This document shows, piece after piece, positions 55,338-64,000 of a DNA stretch of 64,000 nt. The notes beneath the pieces are model-generated. The model saw only the letters and a list, made by a program, of their open reading frames with translations, made no database searches and was not told where the DNA came from. This DNA is from Aliikangiella coralliicola (lineage in GTDB: Bacteria > Pseudomonadota > Gammaproteobacteria > Enterobacterales > Kangiellaceae), in contig NZ_ML660171.1 in the NCBI RefSeq assembly GCF_007004725.1, forward strand, positions 248,001-312,000, in the 5' to 3' direction. The position numbers and the translations under genes are program-made. How positions within the stretch are numbered: the first letter of the stretch is position 1; the number at the start of each line of letters is the position of its first letter.

Positions 55338-56131
55338 TGGCTGATAAATACTACGATATTGGCGATTCCTTTATTCATGCAGACTGGGCGGCGCCGAAAA
55401 ATGTCAATGCACTTGTGACGACACGTGCAGGCGGTTTCAGTCAGGGCGTTTATGCGAGTTTTAATCTTGCGCACCATGTTGATGATGAGCAAGCTATGGT
55501 GGAGAAAAATCGCCGTAAACTTGAAAGCCATATTCGGCAAAACAGAAACATTAAACAGTACAGAGAACGTAGGTCGGATAATTCAATTTCTCTGTTTTGG
55601 CTCGATCAAATACACTCGAATCGATGTGTTCGTTGGGAGACTCCAAGCTGTTTGGTTTCTGCCGACGCTAGCTATTCTAGCGGCTCCAATCAGGTATGTG
55701 TCGTCATGACCGCAGATTGCTTGCCAATTTTGCTCACAAACTCCCGGGGAAATTGGGTGGCGGCGTGTCATGCAGGGTGGCGTGGACTCGCAAATGGGGT
55801 AATAGAAAACACAATCGCCTGTTATTCTGGCCCCGCGTCTGACTTAATGGCCTGGATTGGACCGGCGATCAGCCAGCCATATTTTGAAGTAGGGGCGGAA
55901 GTTTACGACCAATTTATTGCTTTAAACGCTGAGCATGAGTTGTTTTTTGAACCCAATTCACGACATCGGTTTCAATTCGATTTTATCGGCCTTGCCAGGC
56001 ACAAATTGAGCGAGGCCGGTATTCAGGTTTTTGGTGGGAAACATTGCTCTTTCGCCGATGATAAACGGTTTTTCTCTTATCGACGTGATGGACAGACAGG
56101 ACGCATGGCCAGTATGATCTGGTTTGAGTAG
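55337..56131 (+). CDS. pgeF: PgeF/YfiH-family peptidoglycan editing factor
   Basis: 264 residues of the YfiH/LACC1 family (former multicopper polyphenol oxidase DUF152). Zinc-site motifs are present: ADCLPILL, ACHAGWRGLANGVIE and the C-terminal KHCSFADDKRFFSYRRDG. E. coli YfiH removes wrongly built muropeptides containing L-Ser; purine nucleoside activities are also reported for the family. The GTG start overlaps the rluD stop by one base. The order bamD/rluD-yfiH-clpB matches E. coli. Confidence 0.92.
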   Translation: MADKYYDIGDSFIHADWAAPKNVNALVTTRAGGFSQGVYASFNLAHHVDDEQAMVEKNRRKLESHIRQNRNIKQYRERRSDNSISLFWLDQIHSNRCVRWETPSCLVSADASYSSGSNQVCVVMTADCLPILLTNSRGNWVAACHAGWRGLANGVIENTIACYSGPASDLMAWIGPAISQPYFEVGAEVYDQFIALNAEHELFFEPNSRHRFQFDFIGLARHKLSEAGIQVFGGKHCSFADDKRFFSYRRDGQTGRMASMIWFE

Positions 56132-56233
56132 CGTTTGATCCAGTCGAAAGAGGCTCTTTTTATTAAACAAATAAGCCTTGTTAAGAAAATAAATATTTAG
56201 CCGAAATAAGTTTCAATTATTCTAAGGTTATCG

Positions 56234-56908
56234 ATGGTTACTACAATTGTTTTAGTCAGTATTTTGGGAGGAATACTGATTGTTGGGAAAATTAATAATC
56301 GGGCAGACTGGGGGCACTGGGCGACCAATATTCTTGACGGATGGATCCGTGTTTATTGCAGCAAGTTTCATCGGTTAAGAAACACTCGATTGCAAATTCC
56401 GCTTGAGCCACACGTGCTGTTGGCCGCCAATCACATTTCTGGAATTGATCCTTTTTTATTGATTACAGCAACTGATCGTCCTATTCGCTTTATGATTGCC
56501 AAAGAAGAATACGAACGACCATTATTAAACTGGATGTTCCGCGCGGCCGGCTGTATTCCGGTTGATAGAAGTGGACGAGTGGAGAAGGCTTTTCGCAGCG
56601 CTTTAAGAGCGATAAATTCCGGCGAATTGGTCGCATTATTTCCACAAGGTAGAATTCATCGTGAAGATCAGGTTGATAAGGCAATTAAACCTGGCATTGT
56701 AAGACTCGCTCAATTAAGCGAATGTCCGATCTTTGCCGTGAGGATCAAGGGAGTTGGCGCGCCAGGCACGTTATTTAAGTCGGTTTTTTGTCGTAGCCAG
56801 ATAACATTCGATACTCATCCGTTAATTTCGGTCGAACAAGCTTCGGCAATTGACTTTAGAATCAGTTTTGCAAAATGGCTACTAGACCAATCTGAAATGA
56901 TTGATTAG
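56234..56908 (+). CDS. Lysophospholipid acyltransferase (PlsC family)
   Basis: 224 residues. An N-terminal membrane helix (VVSILGGILIV-like region) and the acyltransferase HX4D motif in AANHISGIDPF, with later blocks CIPVDRSG and LFPQGRIH (the usual EGT is replaced by QGR). The family transfers acyl groups to 1-acyl-sn-glycerol-3-phosphate or related lysolipids; substrate not assigned. It is inserted between pgeF and clpB, which are neighbours in E. coli. Confidence 0.85.
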   Translation: MVTTIVLVSILGGILIVGKINNRADWGHWATNILDGWIRVYCSKFHRLRNTRLQIPLEPHVLLAANHISGIDPFLLITATDRPIRFMIAKEEYERPLLNWMFRAAGCIPVDRSGRVEKAFRSALRAINSGELVALFPQGRIHREDQVDKAIKPGIVRLAQLSECPIFAVRIKGVGAPGTLFKSVFCRSQITFDTHPLISVEQASAIDFRISFAKWLLDQSEMID

Positions 56909-56931
56909 GGTCAATCATTCGAGGAATCTTC

Positions 56932-56957
56932 CTTGAAATATAACTACCAACCCCCAT
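56932..56957 (+). promoter_or_regulatory. Sigma-32-type heat shock promoter of clpB
   Basis: CTTGAAA at 56932-56938, a 13-base spacer and CCCCAT at 56952-56957, a near-perfect match to the RpoH consensus CTTGAAA-N11-16-CCCCATNT, about 100 bases before clpB. Confidence 0.85.
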
Positions 56958-57057
56958 CAATGAGTTATTGTTAAATAATCTTGAACGAGTATGTTAAGCG
57001 TTAGCTGGCTTAATGATTGCTGGTTTTGAGATATATGATTGATTTAAGGGGCTTCCC

Positions 57058-59628
57058 GTGAGAATGGATAAATTTACCAGTAAATTTCAACTGGCAATTG
57101 CAGATGCTCAATCACTAGCAGTGGGACGAGATCATCAATTTATCGAACCTGTTCATTTGATGACTGCATTACTTAATCAGGAAGGTGGCAGCGTTCGTCA
57201 TCTGTTTACCCAAACTGGAACAAACCTGCATAGTTTGCGTAACAGTTTGGCTGAATCGCTCGATAAGTTGCCACAAGTTGAAGGCACGCCCGGAGATGTG
57301 CACATATCTAATGAATTAGCCAGGTTACTCAACCACTGTGATAAGTTGGCGCAGCAACGCAAAGATCAGTATATATCCAGCGAGTTATTTGTACTTGCAG
57401 CCGTTGATGATAAAGGTGAACTAGGGAGAATTCTTAAGTCGTTAGGTGTTAACAAAAGCGCAATGGACGCTGCAATCGAGCAGATCCGTGGTGGTCACGC
57501 AGTTGACGACCCTAACGCGGAAGAGCAACGTCAGGCGCTTGACAAATTTACCATTGATTTAACCGAGAGAGCAGAGCAGGGAAAGTTAGATCCAGTAATC
57601 GGAAGAGACGATGAAATTCGTCGAACTATCCAGGTTTTACAACGACGTTCAAAGAATAATCCTGTCTTAATTGGCGAACCGGGCGTGGGTAAAACGGCCA
57701 TTGTTGAAGGTTTGGCTCAGAGGATAATTAACGGAGAGGTTCCCGAGGGGCTGAAAAATAAAAGAGTTCTGTCTTTAGACATGGGAGCATTAATCGCCGG
57801 CGCCAAATTTCGTGGTGAATTTGAAGAAAGGCTCAAAGCGGTTTTGAATGATTTAGCTAAACAAGAAGGGCAAGTCATTCTGTTTATTGATGAACTGCAC
57901 ACAATGGTCGGTGCAGGTAAATCAGAAGGTTCGATGGATGCAGGAAATATGTTGAAACCAGCACTGGCGAGAGGAGAACTCCACTGTGTCGGAGCGACTA
58001 CATTGGATGAGTATCGCAAATATGTTGAGAAAGATGCTGCACTTGAGAGAAGGTTTCAGAAAGTTCAAGTTGGAGAACCGACGGTTGAAGACACAATCGC
58101 TATCTTAAGAGGGTTAAAAGAAAGATATGAGGTTCACCATGGTGTTGATATCACCGACCCTGCTATTGTGGCTGCAGCAACCTTATCCCATCGATATATT
58201 TCTGATCGCAAACTACCCGATAAAGCCATCGATTTGATTGATGAGGCAGCCAGCTTAATACGAATGGAAATTGACTCTAAGCCTGAACAGATGGATCGCT
58301 TAGAGAGAAAGCTGATTCAGCAAAAGATTCAACGCGAAGCATTGAAAAAGGAAAGTGATGATAGTTCTAAGAAACGATTAGCAGAGTTGAAAGAAAATAT
58401 ATCTAGCATGGAAAGAGAGTTTGCGGAGCTTAATGAAATCTGGACGGCGGAAAAAGCTGCATTGCACGGTACTCAGGCGATTAAGACTGATTTAGAACGA
58501 GCTCGAATTGAGCTGGAAGCGGCGAAACGTGCGAGTGATTTAACACGAATGTCTGAGCTGCAGTATGGGCGGATTCCTGAATTAGAACAACAGTTGGATA
58601 TGGCCGCGCAGGTTGAAATGCAGGACATGACGTTACTGAGAAATAAGGTCAGCGAAAATGAGATAGCGCATATAGTATCGAAATGGACCGGGATCCCCGT
58701 TAATAAGATGCTTGAGGGAGAGCGAGAAAAATTACTTAAAATTGAAAAGCATTTACATACCAGGGTCATCGGACAGGAAGAAGCGGTTTCTGCTGTATCC
58801 AATGCAGTGCGTCGGTCCCGAGCCGGTCTTTCTGATCCTAATCGTCCTAACGGTTCATTTTTATTTCTCGGGCCTACAGGTGTCGGAAAAACGGAACTCT
58901 GTAAAGCACTAGCAAACTTTTTGTTTGATTCTGAAGACGCCATGGTTCGGGTTGATATGTCCGAATTTATGGAAAAACACTCGGTTGCACGATTGATCGG
59001 TGCGCCGCCGGGTTATGTGGGTTATGACGAAGGCGGTTATTTAACGGAGCTGGTACGCCGCAAGCCATATTCAGTGATTTTACTCGATGAAGTTGAAAAA
59101 GCGCACCCTGATGTGTTTAATATTTTGCTTCAAGTGCTGGAAGATGGGCGTCTTACCGATGGGCAGGGAAGGACTGTTGATTTTAGAAATACGGTAATAA
59201 TTATGACGTCGAATTTAGGCTCTGATCTTATTATGGAGTCTGCAGGGAAGGAGAACTACGAGGCCTTGAAACAAAAGATTACCGATGTTATCGGTGATTA
59301 TTTCCGACCCGAGTTTCTGAACCGAATTGACGAAACCGTGATTTTCCATTCTTTGGAAAAAGAGCATGTGAAGCAAATAGCCTCGATTCAGTTAAAACGA
59401 TTAGCTAACCGTTTAAAGGAAAATGGTATTTTATTTGATTATTCAGATGAAGCTTTATCGAGTATTTCTGATAAAGGGTTTGACCCGGTTTATGGCGCCA
59501 GGCCTTTAAAACGGGCCATTCAACAGTGGGTTGAAAACCCGCTGGCAGAGAGAATTCTGGCCGGTAAAATTGAACACCAGAAACCTGTACTGCTAGACAT
59601 TCATGGTGGGCAATTGGTCTTTAGATAA
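57058..59628 (+). CDS. clpB: ClpB disaggregase
   Basis: 856 residues. N-terminal substrate domain, AAA-1 with [13 protein letters not shown] and [10 protein letters not shown], a coiled-coil M domain (about 400-530), AAA-2 with [14 protein letters not shown] and the pore loop GYVGYDEGG. With DnaK it resolubilises protein aggregates. AAGGGG lies seven bases before the GTG at 57058, favouring it over the ATG two codons later. A heat shock promoter lies upstream. Confidence 0.96.
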   Translation: MRMDKFTSKFQLAIADAQSLAVGRDHQFIEPVHLMTALLNQEGGSVRHLFTQTGTNLHSLRNSLAESLDKLPQVEGTPGDVHISNELARLLNHCDKLAQQRKDQYISSELFVLAAVDDKGELGRILKSLGVNKSAMDAAIEQIRGGHAVDDPNAEEQRQALDKFTIDLTERAEQGKLDPVIGRDDEIRRTIQVLQRRSKNNPVLIGEPGVGKTAIVEGLAQRIINGEVPEGLKNKRVLSLDMGALIAGAKFRGEFEERLKAVLNDLAKQEGQVILFIDELHTMVGAGKSEGSMDAGNMLKPALARGELHCVGATTLDEYRKYVEKDAALERRFQKVQVGEPTVEDTIAILRGLKERYEVHHGVDITDPAIVAAATLSHRYISDRKLPDKAIDLIDEAASLIRMEIDSKPEQMDRLERKLIQQKIQREALKKESDDSSKKRLAELKENISSMEREFAELNEIWTAEKAALHGTQAIKTDLERARIELEAAKRASDLTRMSELQYGRIPELEQQLDMAAQVEMQDMTLLRNKVSENEIAHIVSKWTGIPVNKMLEGEREKLLKIEKHLHTRVIGQEEAVSAVSNAVRRSRAGLSDPNRPNGSFLFLGPTGVGKTELCKALANFLFDSEDAMVRVDMSEFMEKHSVARLIGAPPGYVGYDEGGYLTELVRRKPYSVILLDEVEKAHPDVFNILLQVLEDGRLTDGQGRTVDFRNTVIIMTSNLGSDLIMESAGKENYEALKQKITDVIGDYFRPEFLNRIDETVIFHSLEKEHVKQIASIQLKRLANRLKENGILFDYSDEALSSISDKGFDPVYGARPLKRAIQQWVENPLAERILAGKIEHQKPVLLDIHGGQLVFR

Positions 59629-59669
59629 TCCAGTCTAAAAATAATCGCCAATAACACCCACGACAGATT

Positions 59670-59688
59670 GCCCCCAAGTGGGGGCTTT
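59670..59688 (+). terminator. Rho-independent terminator after clpB
   Basis: GCCCCC, loop AAGT, GGGGGC followed by TTT. Confidence 0.8.
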
Positions 59689-59734
59689 ATATATAATTTC
59701 GGCCAATTCATTTCTTGATCATAGAGATTAACTG

Positions 59735-60754
59735 ATGCCAAAAAAAATTCTGGTCACTGGTGGGGCTGGTTATATCGGTAGTCATACAACACTTTTATTG
59801 CTGGAAGCTGGCTATGAAGTGGTTGTGGTTGATAACTTATCAAATTCTTCCCTTGAGTCGCTCAGAAGAGTTGAAAAAATAACTGGTAAATCAATCACAT
59901 TCTATAAAGTTGATCTTCGTGATCGGACTAAACTTGAGTCGGTTTTTGAGGAACATCAAATTGAGAGCGTCATCCATTTTGCGGGTTTAAAAGCCGTAGG
60001 TGAGTCGACTCAAATTCCACTCGAATACTATGAAAATAACATCTATGGAACAATTATTTTGCTTAAAGTAATGCAACAGTTTAATTGTTATCAGTTAGTT
60101 TTCAGCTCTTCAGCAACCGTATACGGCGATCCTGCATCTGTTCCAATTACAGAAGATTTTCCCACTTCAACAACAAACCCTTATGGAAGTTCCAAGTTAT
60201 TTATCGAGCAAATAGTGAAGGATCTTGCTGAATCAAACCATCTTTGGAAAATGGTCATTTTACGTTATTTCAATCCAGTCGGAGCACACGAAAGTGGCAT
60301 GATCGGTGAAGATCCCAAAGGGATTCCTAATAACTTGATGCCTTATATTAGCCAGGTGGCAGTTGGGAAACGTGAGAAGTTATCTGTTTTTGGTTCTGAC
60401 TATCCAACGATAGATGGAACGGGGGTTCGTGACTATATTCATGTTGTTGACCTTTCTGATGCTCATGTTAAAGCAGTTCAGAGTTTTGAGGGGATAGAAA
60501 GCGTAGCAACCTTTAATTTAGGTACTGGGAACGGTTTTTCCGTTTTGCAAATGGTGAAAGCGTTTGAGGAAGGTTCGAATAAAAAAGTGCCTTACGAATT
60601 AGTGGCCAGGCGGCCCGGGGACATTGCGGAATGTTGGGCTGACGCCAGCCTTGCGGAATCAAAATTAGGTTGGAAAGCCTCCCGTGGCTTAAAAGAAATG
60701 ATCGGGGATACCTGGCGTTGGCAAAATAAAAACCCTGATGGTTATGAAAACTGA
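59735..60754 (+). CDS. galE: UDP-glucose 4-epimerase
   Basis: 339 residues, extended SDR. NAD-binding GGAGYIGSH, the SSSATVYGD serine, the YGSSK catalytic Tyr/Lys pair and the NPVGAHESGMIGEDPKGIPN substrate loop. It interconverts UDP-glucose and UDP-galactose. No galactose operon genes are adjacent; its place just before the rfaH/export locus suggests supply of sugar nucleotides for surface polysaccharide (inference). Confidence 0.95.
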   Translation: MPKKILVTGGAGYIGSHTTLLLLEAGYEVVVVDNLSNSSLESLRRVEKITGKSITFYKVDLRDRTKLESVFEEHQIESVIHFAGLKAVGESTQIPLEYYENNIYGTIILLKVMQQFNCYQLVFSSSATVYGDPASVPITEDFPTSTTNPYGSSKLFIEQIVKDLAESNHLWKMVILRYFNPVGAHESGMIGEDPKGIPNNLMPYISQVAVGKREKLSVFGSDYPTIDGTGVRDYIHVVDLSDAHVKAVQSFEGIESVATFNLGTGNGFSVLQMVKAFEEGSNKKVPYELVARRPGDIAECWADASLAESKLGWKASRGLKEMIGDTWRWQNKNPDGYEN

Positions 60755-60798
60755 TTTTGACTATGACATATTCAAAGTAAAAAATTTAGTTTGTCCTC

Positions 60799-60826
60799 TT
60801 GCGCAATTTTATCTTTCTGATAACAT
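60799..60826 (+). promoter_or_regulatory. Likely promoter of tRNA-Val
   Basis: TTGCGC at 60799-60804 and TAACAT at 60821-60826, 16-base spacer, then a GC-rich ACGCGCC discriminator typical of stable-RNA promoters. Confidence 0.55.
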
Positions 60827-60914
60827 ACGCGCCTCGTTTCTGGGAAGATTTGTACTACTTCGCCGAATTGGCGGTTTCAGAAGCGAACAAAGATATTGAT
60901 CCGTCAGGCATTTT

Positions 60915-60991
60915 AGTCGCGTAGCTCAGTTGGTTAGAGCACCACCTTGACATGGTGGGGGTCGGTGGTTCGAGTCCACTCGCGACTACCA
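60915..60991 (+). tRNA. tRNA-Val (GAC)
   Basis: 77 nt with encoded CCA. The acceptor stem AGTCGCG pairs perfectly with CGCGACT; the anticodon loop CTTGACA gives GAC. D and T arms match E. coli tRNA-Val(GAC). The first pair is A-U instead of the usual G-C. The rest of the 60755-61105 gap shows nothing else beyond the promoter. Confidence 0.97.
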
Positions 60992-61105
60992 GTTTATTTG
61001 AAGTAAACTGCGTAAGGGACATATAATAGATGTACCATCTCGAAAAAAATGCGAAGTTGTGATTCATTTGTATTTTTTCCAATCCTTTTAGAGTAATCTT
61101 CACGG

Positions 61106-61798
61106 ATGATATTAAAAAAGCTCCCGATTTCAGTGTCCTATTTAAAATTCCTTATTGGTTTGATGTTATTTGCTAATCTGTCTGTTGCTTACGCATCGTC
61201 TATCGATTCAATTGAGCATAGAAACATCCTCGTTGAAAACCATTTTAAAAGCATCATTTACGATATTAATCAAACACTTAGCAGTAAACAAAAAGAGTTT
61301 GAGAACTCGCCAGCTAAACTTGTAAAATACGTCGATGAGGTCTTAATTCCTATTTGGTCCTCAAGCAAAACTATGTCAGGTTTGTTGGGTAAAAAGTATT
61401 GGAAAGGCATATCAATACAACACAAAACACAATTGATCTCGAGTTTTAACGACACTCTTCAACGCTATGTTCAAGAGGGATTCAAGCTATACGATGGACA
61501 GCGACTAGAGTTTGTTAATGTGAAACTCCATCCCCAAAAAGCATACGGTTTTTTGACCGTTAAAGTTATTCCGACCATTTTGCCCAGTTTTAACGTCGAC
61601 TTTAAAATCCGACAAATCGAATCTAATTGGGTGTTATACGATGTAATGGTCAAGGGTGTTAGCTATATAAAATTGAAGAAAGATAGTTTTCGAAAACTGC
61701 ATGAATCCAAAGGCGTGGAAGGTGTGCTTAGTTCAGTTAATGAAAAAAATAAAGGCTATCTACAATCTAGCTATAGACCTAAAACTCCCTGCTCATAA
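61106..61798 (+). CDS. MlaC/Ttg2D-like periplasmic lipid-binding protein
   Basis: 230 residues. Signal peptide (FLIGLMLFANLSVAYA) and a domain with the MlaC pattern: VDEVLIPIW, FNDTLQRYVQEGFKLYDGQ, VNVKLHPQKAYGFLTVKV and WVLYDVMVKGVSYIK. In the Mla system MlaC shuttles phospholipids across the periplasm. The other mla genes are absent here, so this is an orphan copy next to a polysaccharide locus; a role there is speculative. Confidence 0.75.
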   Translation: MILKKLPISVSYLKFLIGLMLFANLSVAYASSIDSIEHRNILVENHFKSIIYDINQTLSSKQKEFENSPAKLVKYVDEVLIPIWSSSKTMSGLLGKKYWKGISIQHKTQLISSFNDTLQRYVQEGFKLYDGQRLEFVNVKLHPQKAYGFLTVKVIPTILPSFNVDFKIRQIESNWVLYDVMVKGVSYIKLKKDSFRKLHESKGVEGVLSSVNEKNKGYLQSSYRPKTPCS

Positions 61799-61893
61799 CT
61801 GAGTTGATAGAGCGTTACTTTGCATTACTCTATACATTCAATCTAATCCAATTTAAAATTTGCAGTATGAGTTTAGAGCCCTCCAAACACAAT

Positions 61894-62391
61894 ATGACTA
61901 ATAGCTGGTATCTAGCCACAAGTAAACCTCGTCAAGAACTTCGGGCCATAGAAAACCTTACAAATCAAGGGATTAAAGCCTATTCTCCTACGATCAATGT
62001 CGAAAAAATTAGGGCTGGTAAGCGTAAAATTGTTTCTGAAGCAATGTTCACTGGATACGTCTTTGTTAACCTTTCTCCTGAAGACGGTTTGTGGCACAAA
62101 GTTAAATCTACACGAGGAATTCGTGACTGGGTCAGGTTCTCTGGAGAAACAGCCAAATTACCAGAAAAGTTGGTAGAAAGCTTCATTTCTCAAGAGTCGT
62201 CAAATACCAATAAAATAACGAAAAAGTGTTTTGATGAAGGTCAATCTGTAAGAGTATTATCAGGGCCATTTAGAGGTTTAAAAGGAATTTATGAAGCTAG
62301 CAGTGGAGAAGAAAGATCTATGATTCTTATAGATTTTTTAGGTAAAGTTAACCAATTAACTGTCAAAAATGAACAGATAGCGACTGATTAG
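61894..62391 (+). CDS. rfaH: RfaH transcription antiterminator
   Basis: 165 residues from the ATG at 61894, chosen because family members start with a short lead into WYL; earlier in-frame starts at 61867 and 61804 exist. NusG-type N-domain (NSWYLATSKPRQELRAIENL, FTGYVFVNL) and KOW-containing C-domain (FDEGQSVRVLSGPFRGLKGIYE). RfaH binds RNA polymerase paused at ops and suppresses Rho in long polysaccharide operons. An exact ops element lies 298 bp downstream. Confidence 0.92.
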   Translation: MTNSWYLATSKPRQELRAIENLTNQGIKAYSPTINVEKIRAGKRKIVSEAMFTGYVFVNLSPEDGLWHKVKSTRGIRDWVRFSGETAKLPEKLVESFISQESSNTNKITKKCFDEGQSVRVLSGPFRGLKGIYEASSGEERSMILIDFLGKVNQLTVKNEQIATD

Positions 62392-62787
62392 ATATCAAAC
62401 CTTACTTTTTCTTAAGAATGCCTTCTTTTTTTAACAGGTTTTGGCTGTTTTTAACATTACCTTCGGGTATAATCTCGCGCACTAAATCGGGTCGTTAAAA
62501 TAATTGAATATTGCGGTCTGAAAAACTAATCATAACCAATGAGATATTGACGCAGGGAAAGATATTTTTAATCTTCAGCCAGTTTTTCTAGCCGAATTGT
62601 CTTTTTGCTAGTTAATATTAAGTATTAACTCTCTCGATGATCTCGTTGGAACTAATTTAGCCAGGTACTTTGAGAGCCATAACTTAAGGGCGGTAGCGTG
62701 CCTGAATTTGTGTAAGTCTTGTAAAAGTTACAAAATTAATTTCCAAAAGCGCTTTTCTGGCTAGTTAGATAATTTTTCGAACAATAT
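62392..62787 (+). promoter_or_regulatory. Leader of the polysaccharide export operon
   Basis: About 395 bp with no coding frame. TATAAT at 62468-62473 is a consensus -10 with TGTTTT 17 bases upstream as a weak -35. A transcript from there would carry the ops element about 210 nt in. No terminator for rfaH is obvious. Confidence 0.6.
62689..62700 (+). promoter_or_regulatory. ops element (RfaH recruitment site)
   Basis: GGCGGTAGCGTG, a perfect 12-base match to the E. coli ops core, with a JUMPstart-like GCCAGG upstream at 62659 and GCCTG after it. It pauses RNA polymerase and recruits RfaH. It lies 88 bases before the export gene. Confidence 0.93.
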
Positions 62788-64000
62788 ATGCGAACAAAAA
62801 ATATGGGAATAAAAATAACTTCTATTATTACCGGGTTGATTATTTCGTTATCTTCTATTGCGGCGCAAGTCGATCGCTCTCAACTTGAGAAGCAGTGTAA
62901 AAATATTACACCTCAACAGCGCCAGATGGCCAAAGCCGCTGGTTATGATGTTGATTCTGTTTGTTCATCGCTGAGAGATTTAACTTCCAAAAATGATAAA
63001 GATGATAATGGCAATTTAGAAACTGTTTTACCTCGAGGTTCGCAAGTGACGGTCGATGAACGAGGTGTAATAAGGAATCAGAATAATTCTGCCGATGTCG
63101 AGATGTTTGACCTTCAGAACTCGCGTAACAAAAAACAGAATTCAAAAGGACTGAAGCGATATGGCTATGATTTGTTTGCTGGCGTACCAACTACCTTTGC
63201 TCCCGCAACTGATATTCCTATTCCTGTAGATTATATTGTAGGGCCGGGAGATCGTTTTCAGATTCAGTTGCTCGGAAAGGTTAGCGATAGTTACGAGCTT
63301 AGCGTAGATCGAAATGGATCGATCAGCTTTCCTGAACTTGGTCCTATCACGGTAACCGGTCTTAAATTCACTGAAGCAAAGCAATTAGTCCAACAGAAAG
63401 TCAATGAACAAATGATTGGTGTTAGAGCTGTTGTTTCTTTAGGGGAATTACGTTCTATCAGAGTATTTGTATTGGGTGAGGCATTTAAACCAGGCTCATA
63501 TACTGTTAGCTCTCTATCCACTATGACTAATGCATTGTTCGCCAGCGGTGGAATTACTGAAATAGGATCTTTGAGGAAAATTCAGTTAAAACGCCAAGGA
63601 AAAGTGATATCGACACTCGATTTATACAGTCTCTTACAACATGGTGATACAAGCAACGATGTTCGATTACTGCCGGGTGATGTGATTTATATTCCACCAG
63701 TTGGAGCCACCGTTGGTATATCAGGAGAAGTCAAAAGACCCGCTATTTATGAATTAAAAGATAAAAGCACGTTAAAGAATTTGATCAAATTAGCAGGGGG
63801 GTATTCTGCTAATGCTTATCCGAATATTTCGCATATTTCTCGAAAAAATAAAAGCGGATTTACTTCAGTTATTGATGTTGATTTAAGTCAATCATCTTCC
63901 CAAAAGACACTTCTAAAAAATGGCGATCAAATTGAGATTAGCACTGTATTAGAGCAATTAGAAGATGTCGTCCAGCTAAGCGGCACATTTAATAGACCTC
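62788..64000 (+). CDS. SLBB-domain polysaccharide export protein, 3' truncated by window
   Basis: The frame is open from the ATG at 62788 through the window end (over 400 codons). A start at 62803 is possible. The signal peptide (KITSIITGLIISLSSIAA) lacks a lipobox Cys, unlike Wza. A polysaccharide export domain follows (YIVGPGDRFQIQLLGK, SFPELGPITVTGL) and then SLBB repeats (IRVFVLGEAFKPGSYTV, VGISGEVKRPAIYELK). The preface GYDLFAGVPTTFAPATDIP is typical of long multi-SLBB export proteins of marine gammaproteobacteria. It is probably the first gene of a capsule or exopolysaccharide operon controlled by RfaH. Confidence 0.88.
   Translation, partial: MRTKNMGIKITSIITGLIISLSSIAAQVDRSQLEKQCKNITPQQRQMAKAAGYDVDSVCSSLRDLTSKNDKDDNGNLETVLPRGSQVTVDERGVIRNQNNSADVEMFDLQNSRNKKQNSKGLKRYGYDLFAGVPTTFAPATDIPIPVDYIVGPGDRFQIQLLGKVSDSYELSVDRNGSISFPELGPITVTGLKFTEAKQLVQQKVNEQMIGVRAVVSLGELRSIRVFVLGEAFKPGSYTVSSLSTMTNALFASGGITEIGSLRKIQLKRQGKVISTLDLYSLLQHGDTSNDVRLLPGDVIYIPPVGATVGISGEVKRPAIYELKDKSTLKNLIKLAGGYSANAYPNISHISRKNKSGFTSVIDVDLSQSSSQKTLLKNGDQIEISTVLEQLEDVVQLSGTFNRP

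Overview
The window reads as a chromosomal segment of a free-living, probably marine gammaproteobacterium with moderate to low GC. Supporting markers are BamC and BamD, FimV, PilS/PilR, MiaE, GlnB, RfaH with a textbook ops element, the YcgL/YcgN pair, a Na+-pumping oxaloacetate decarboxylase and a Na+/alanine-type symporter. Gene content recalls Kangiella/Aliikangiella-like Oceanospirillales, but no genus can be fixed from the sequence alone. The segment is mostly housekeeping genes. No CRISPR array, prophage, transposase gene or rRNA operon was seen. One non-autonomous mobile element is present.

Layout. 1-5.4 kb: 3' part of a TgpA-type transglutaminase, miaE, dapA, bamC and an MBL hydrolase. 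5.6-8.3 kb: two divergent chalcone-isomerase-fold secreted proteins, one fused to a TonB-like C-terminal domain. 8.6-12.5 kb: saccharopine dehydrogenase family protein, 2-Cys peroxiredoxin and a heme-motif/Calx-beta surface protein. 12.5-13.2 kb: a gene-poor stretch ending in an orphan intrinsic terminator, a candidate small RNA. 13.2-18.8 kb: oadGAB, a pentapeptide protein and an AGCS symporter. 18.9-26.1 kb: acyl-CoA dehydrogenase, fimV, truA, a 268-bp palindromic MITE and accD. 26.2-35.3 kb: flavoprotein, ComFB-like protein, hydrolase, fadD, rnd, ycgL, lytic transglycosylase, FAH-family protein, ycgN and a CBS protein. 35.6-38.5 kb: a vWA membrane protein paired with an acidic coiled-coil membrane protein. 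38.7-47.5 kb: tRNA-Asp, a hydrolase, hrpA, a small secreted protein, lexA and thiI. 47.6-56.9 kb: pseudopilin, pilR-pilS, nadE, glnB, bamD, rluD, pgeF and an acyltransferase. 57-60.8 kb: clpB behind a sigma-32-like promoter, and galE. 60.9-64 kb: tRNA-Val, an MlaC-like protein, rfaH, an ops-bearing leader and the start of a polysaccharide export gene cut by the window end.

How the parts work together. oadGAB and the AGCS carrier point to sodium-based energetics. fadD, the acyl-CoA dehydrogenase and accD cover fatty acid breakdown and synthesis. bamC, bamD, the MlaC-like protein and the lytic transglycosylase maintain the envelope. fimV, pilS, pilR and the pseudopilin belong to type IV pili. 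The right edge is the entrance to an RfaH-controlled exopolysaccharide or capsule locus: galE supplies a sugar nucleotide, rfaH encodes the antiterminator and its ops target sits in the leader of the export gene.

Most notable observations: the cloverleaf-like MITE with TA-flanked 33-bp perfect terminal repeats; a LexA whose DNA-contact residues differ from E. coli together with an upstream CTA-N10-TAG palindrome; the RfaH/ops pairing; the chalcone-fold/TonB fusion with a divergent paralogue; and the candidate sRNA before oadG.
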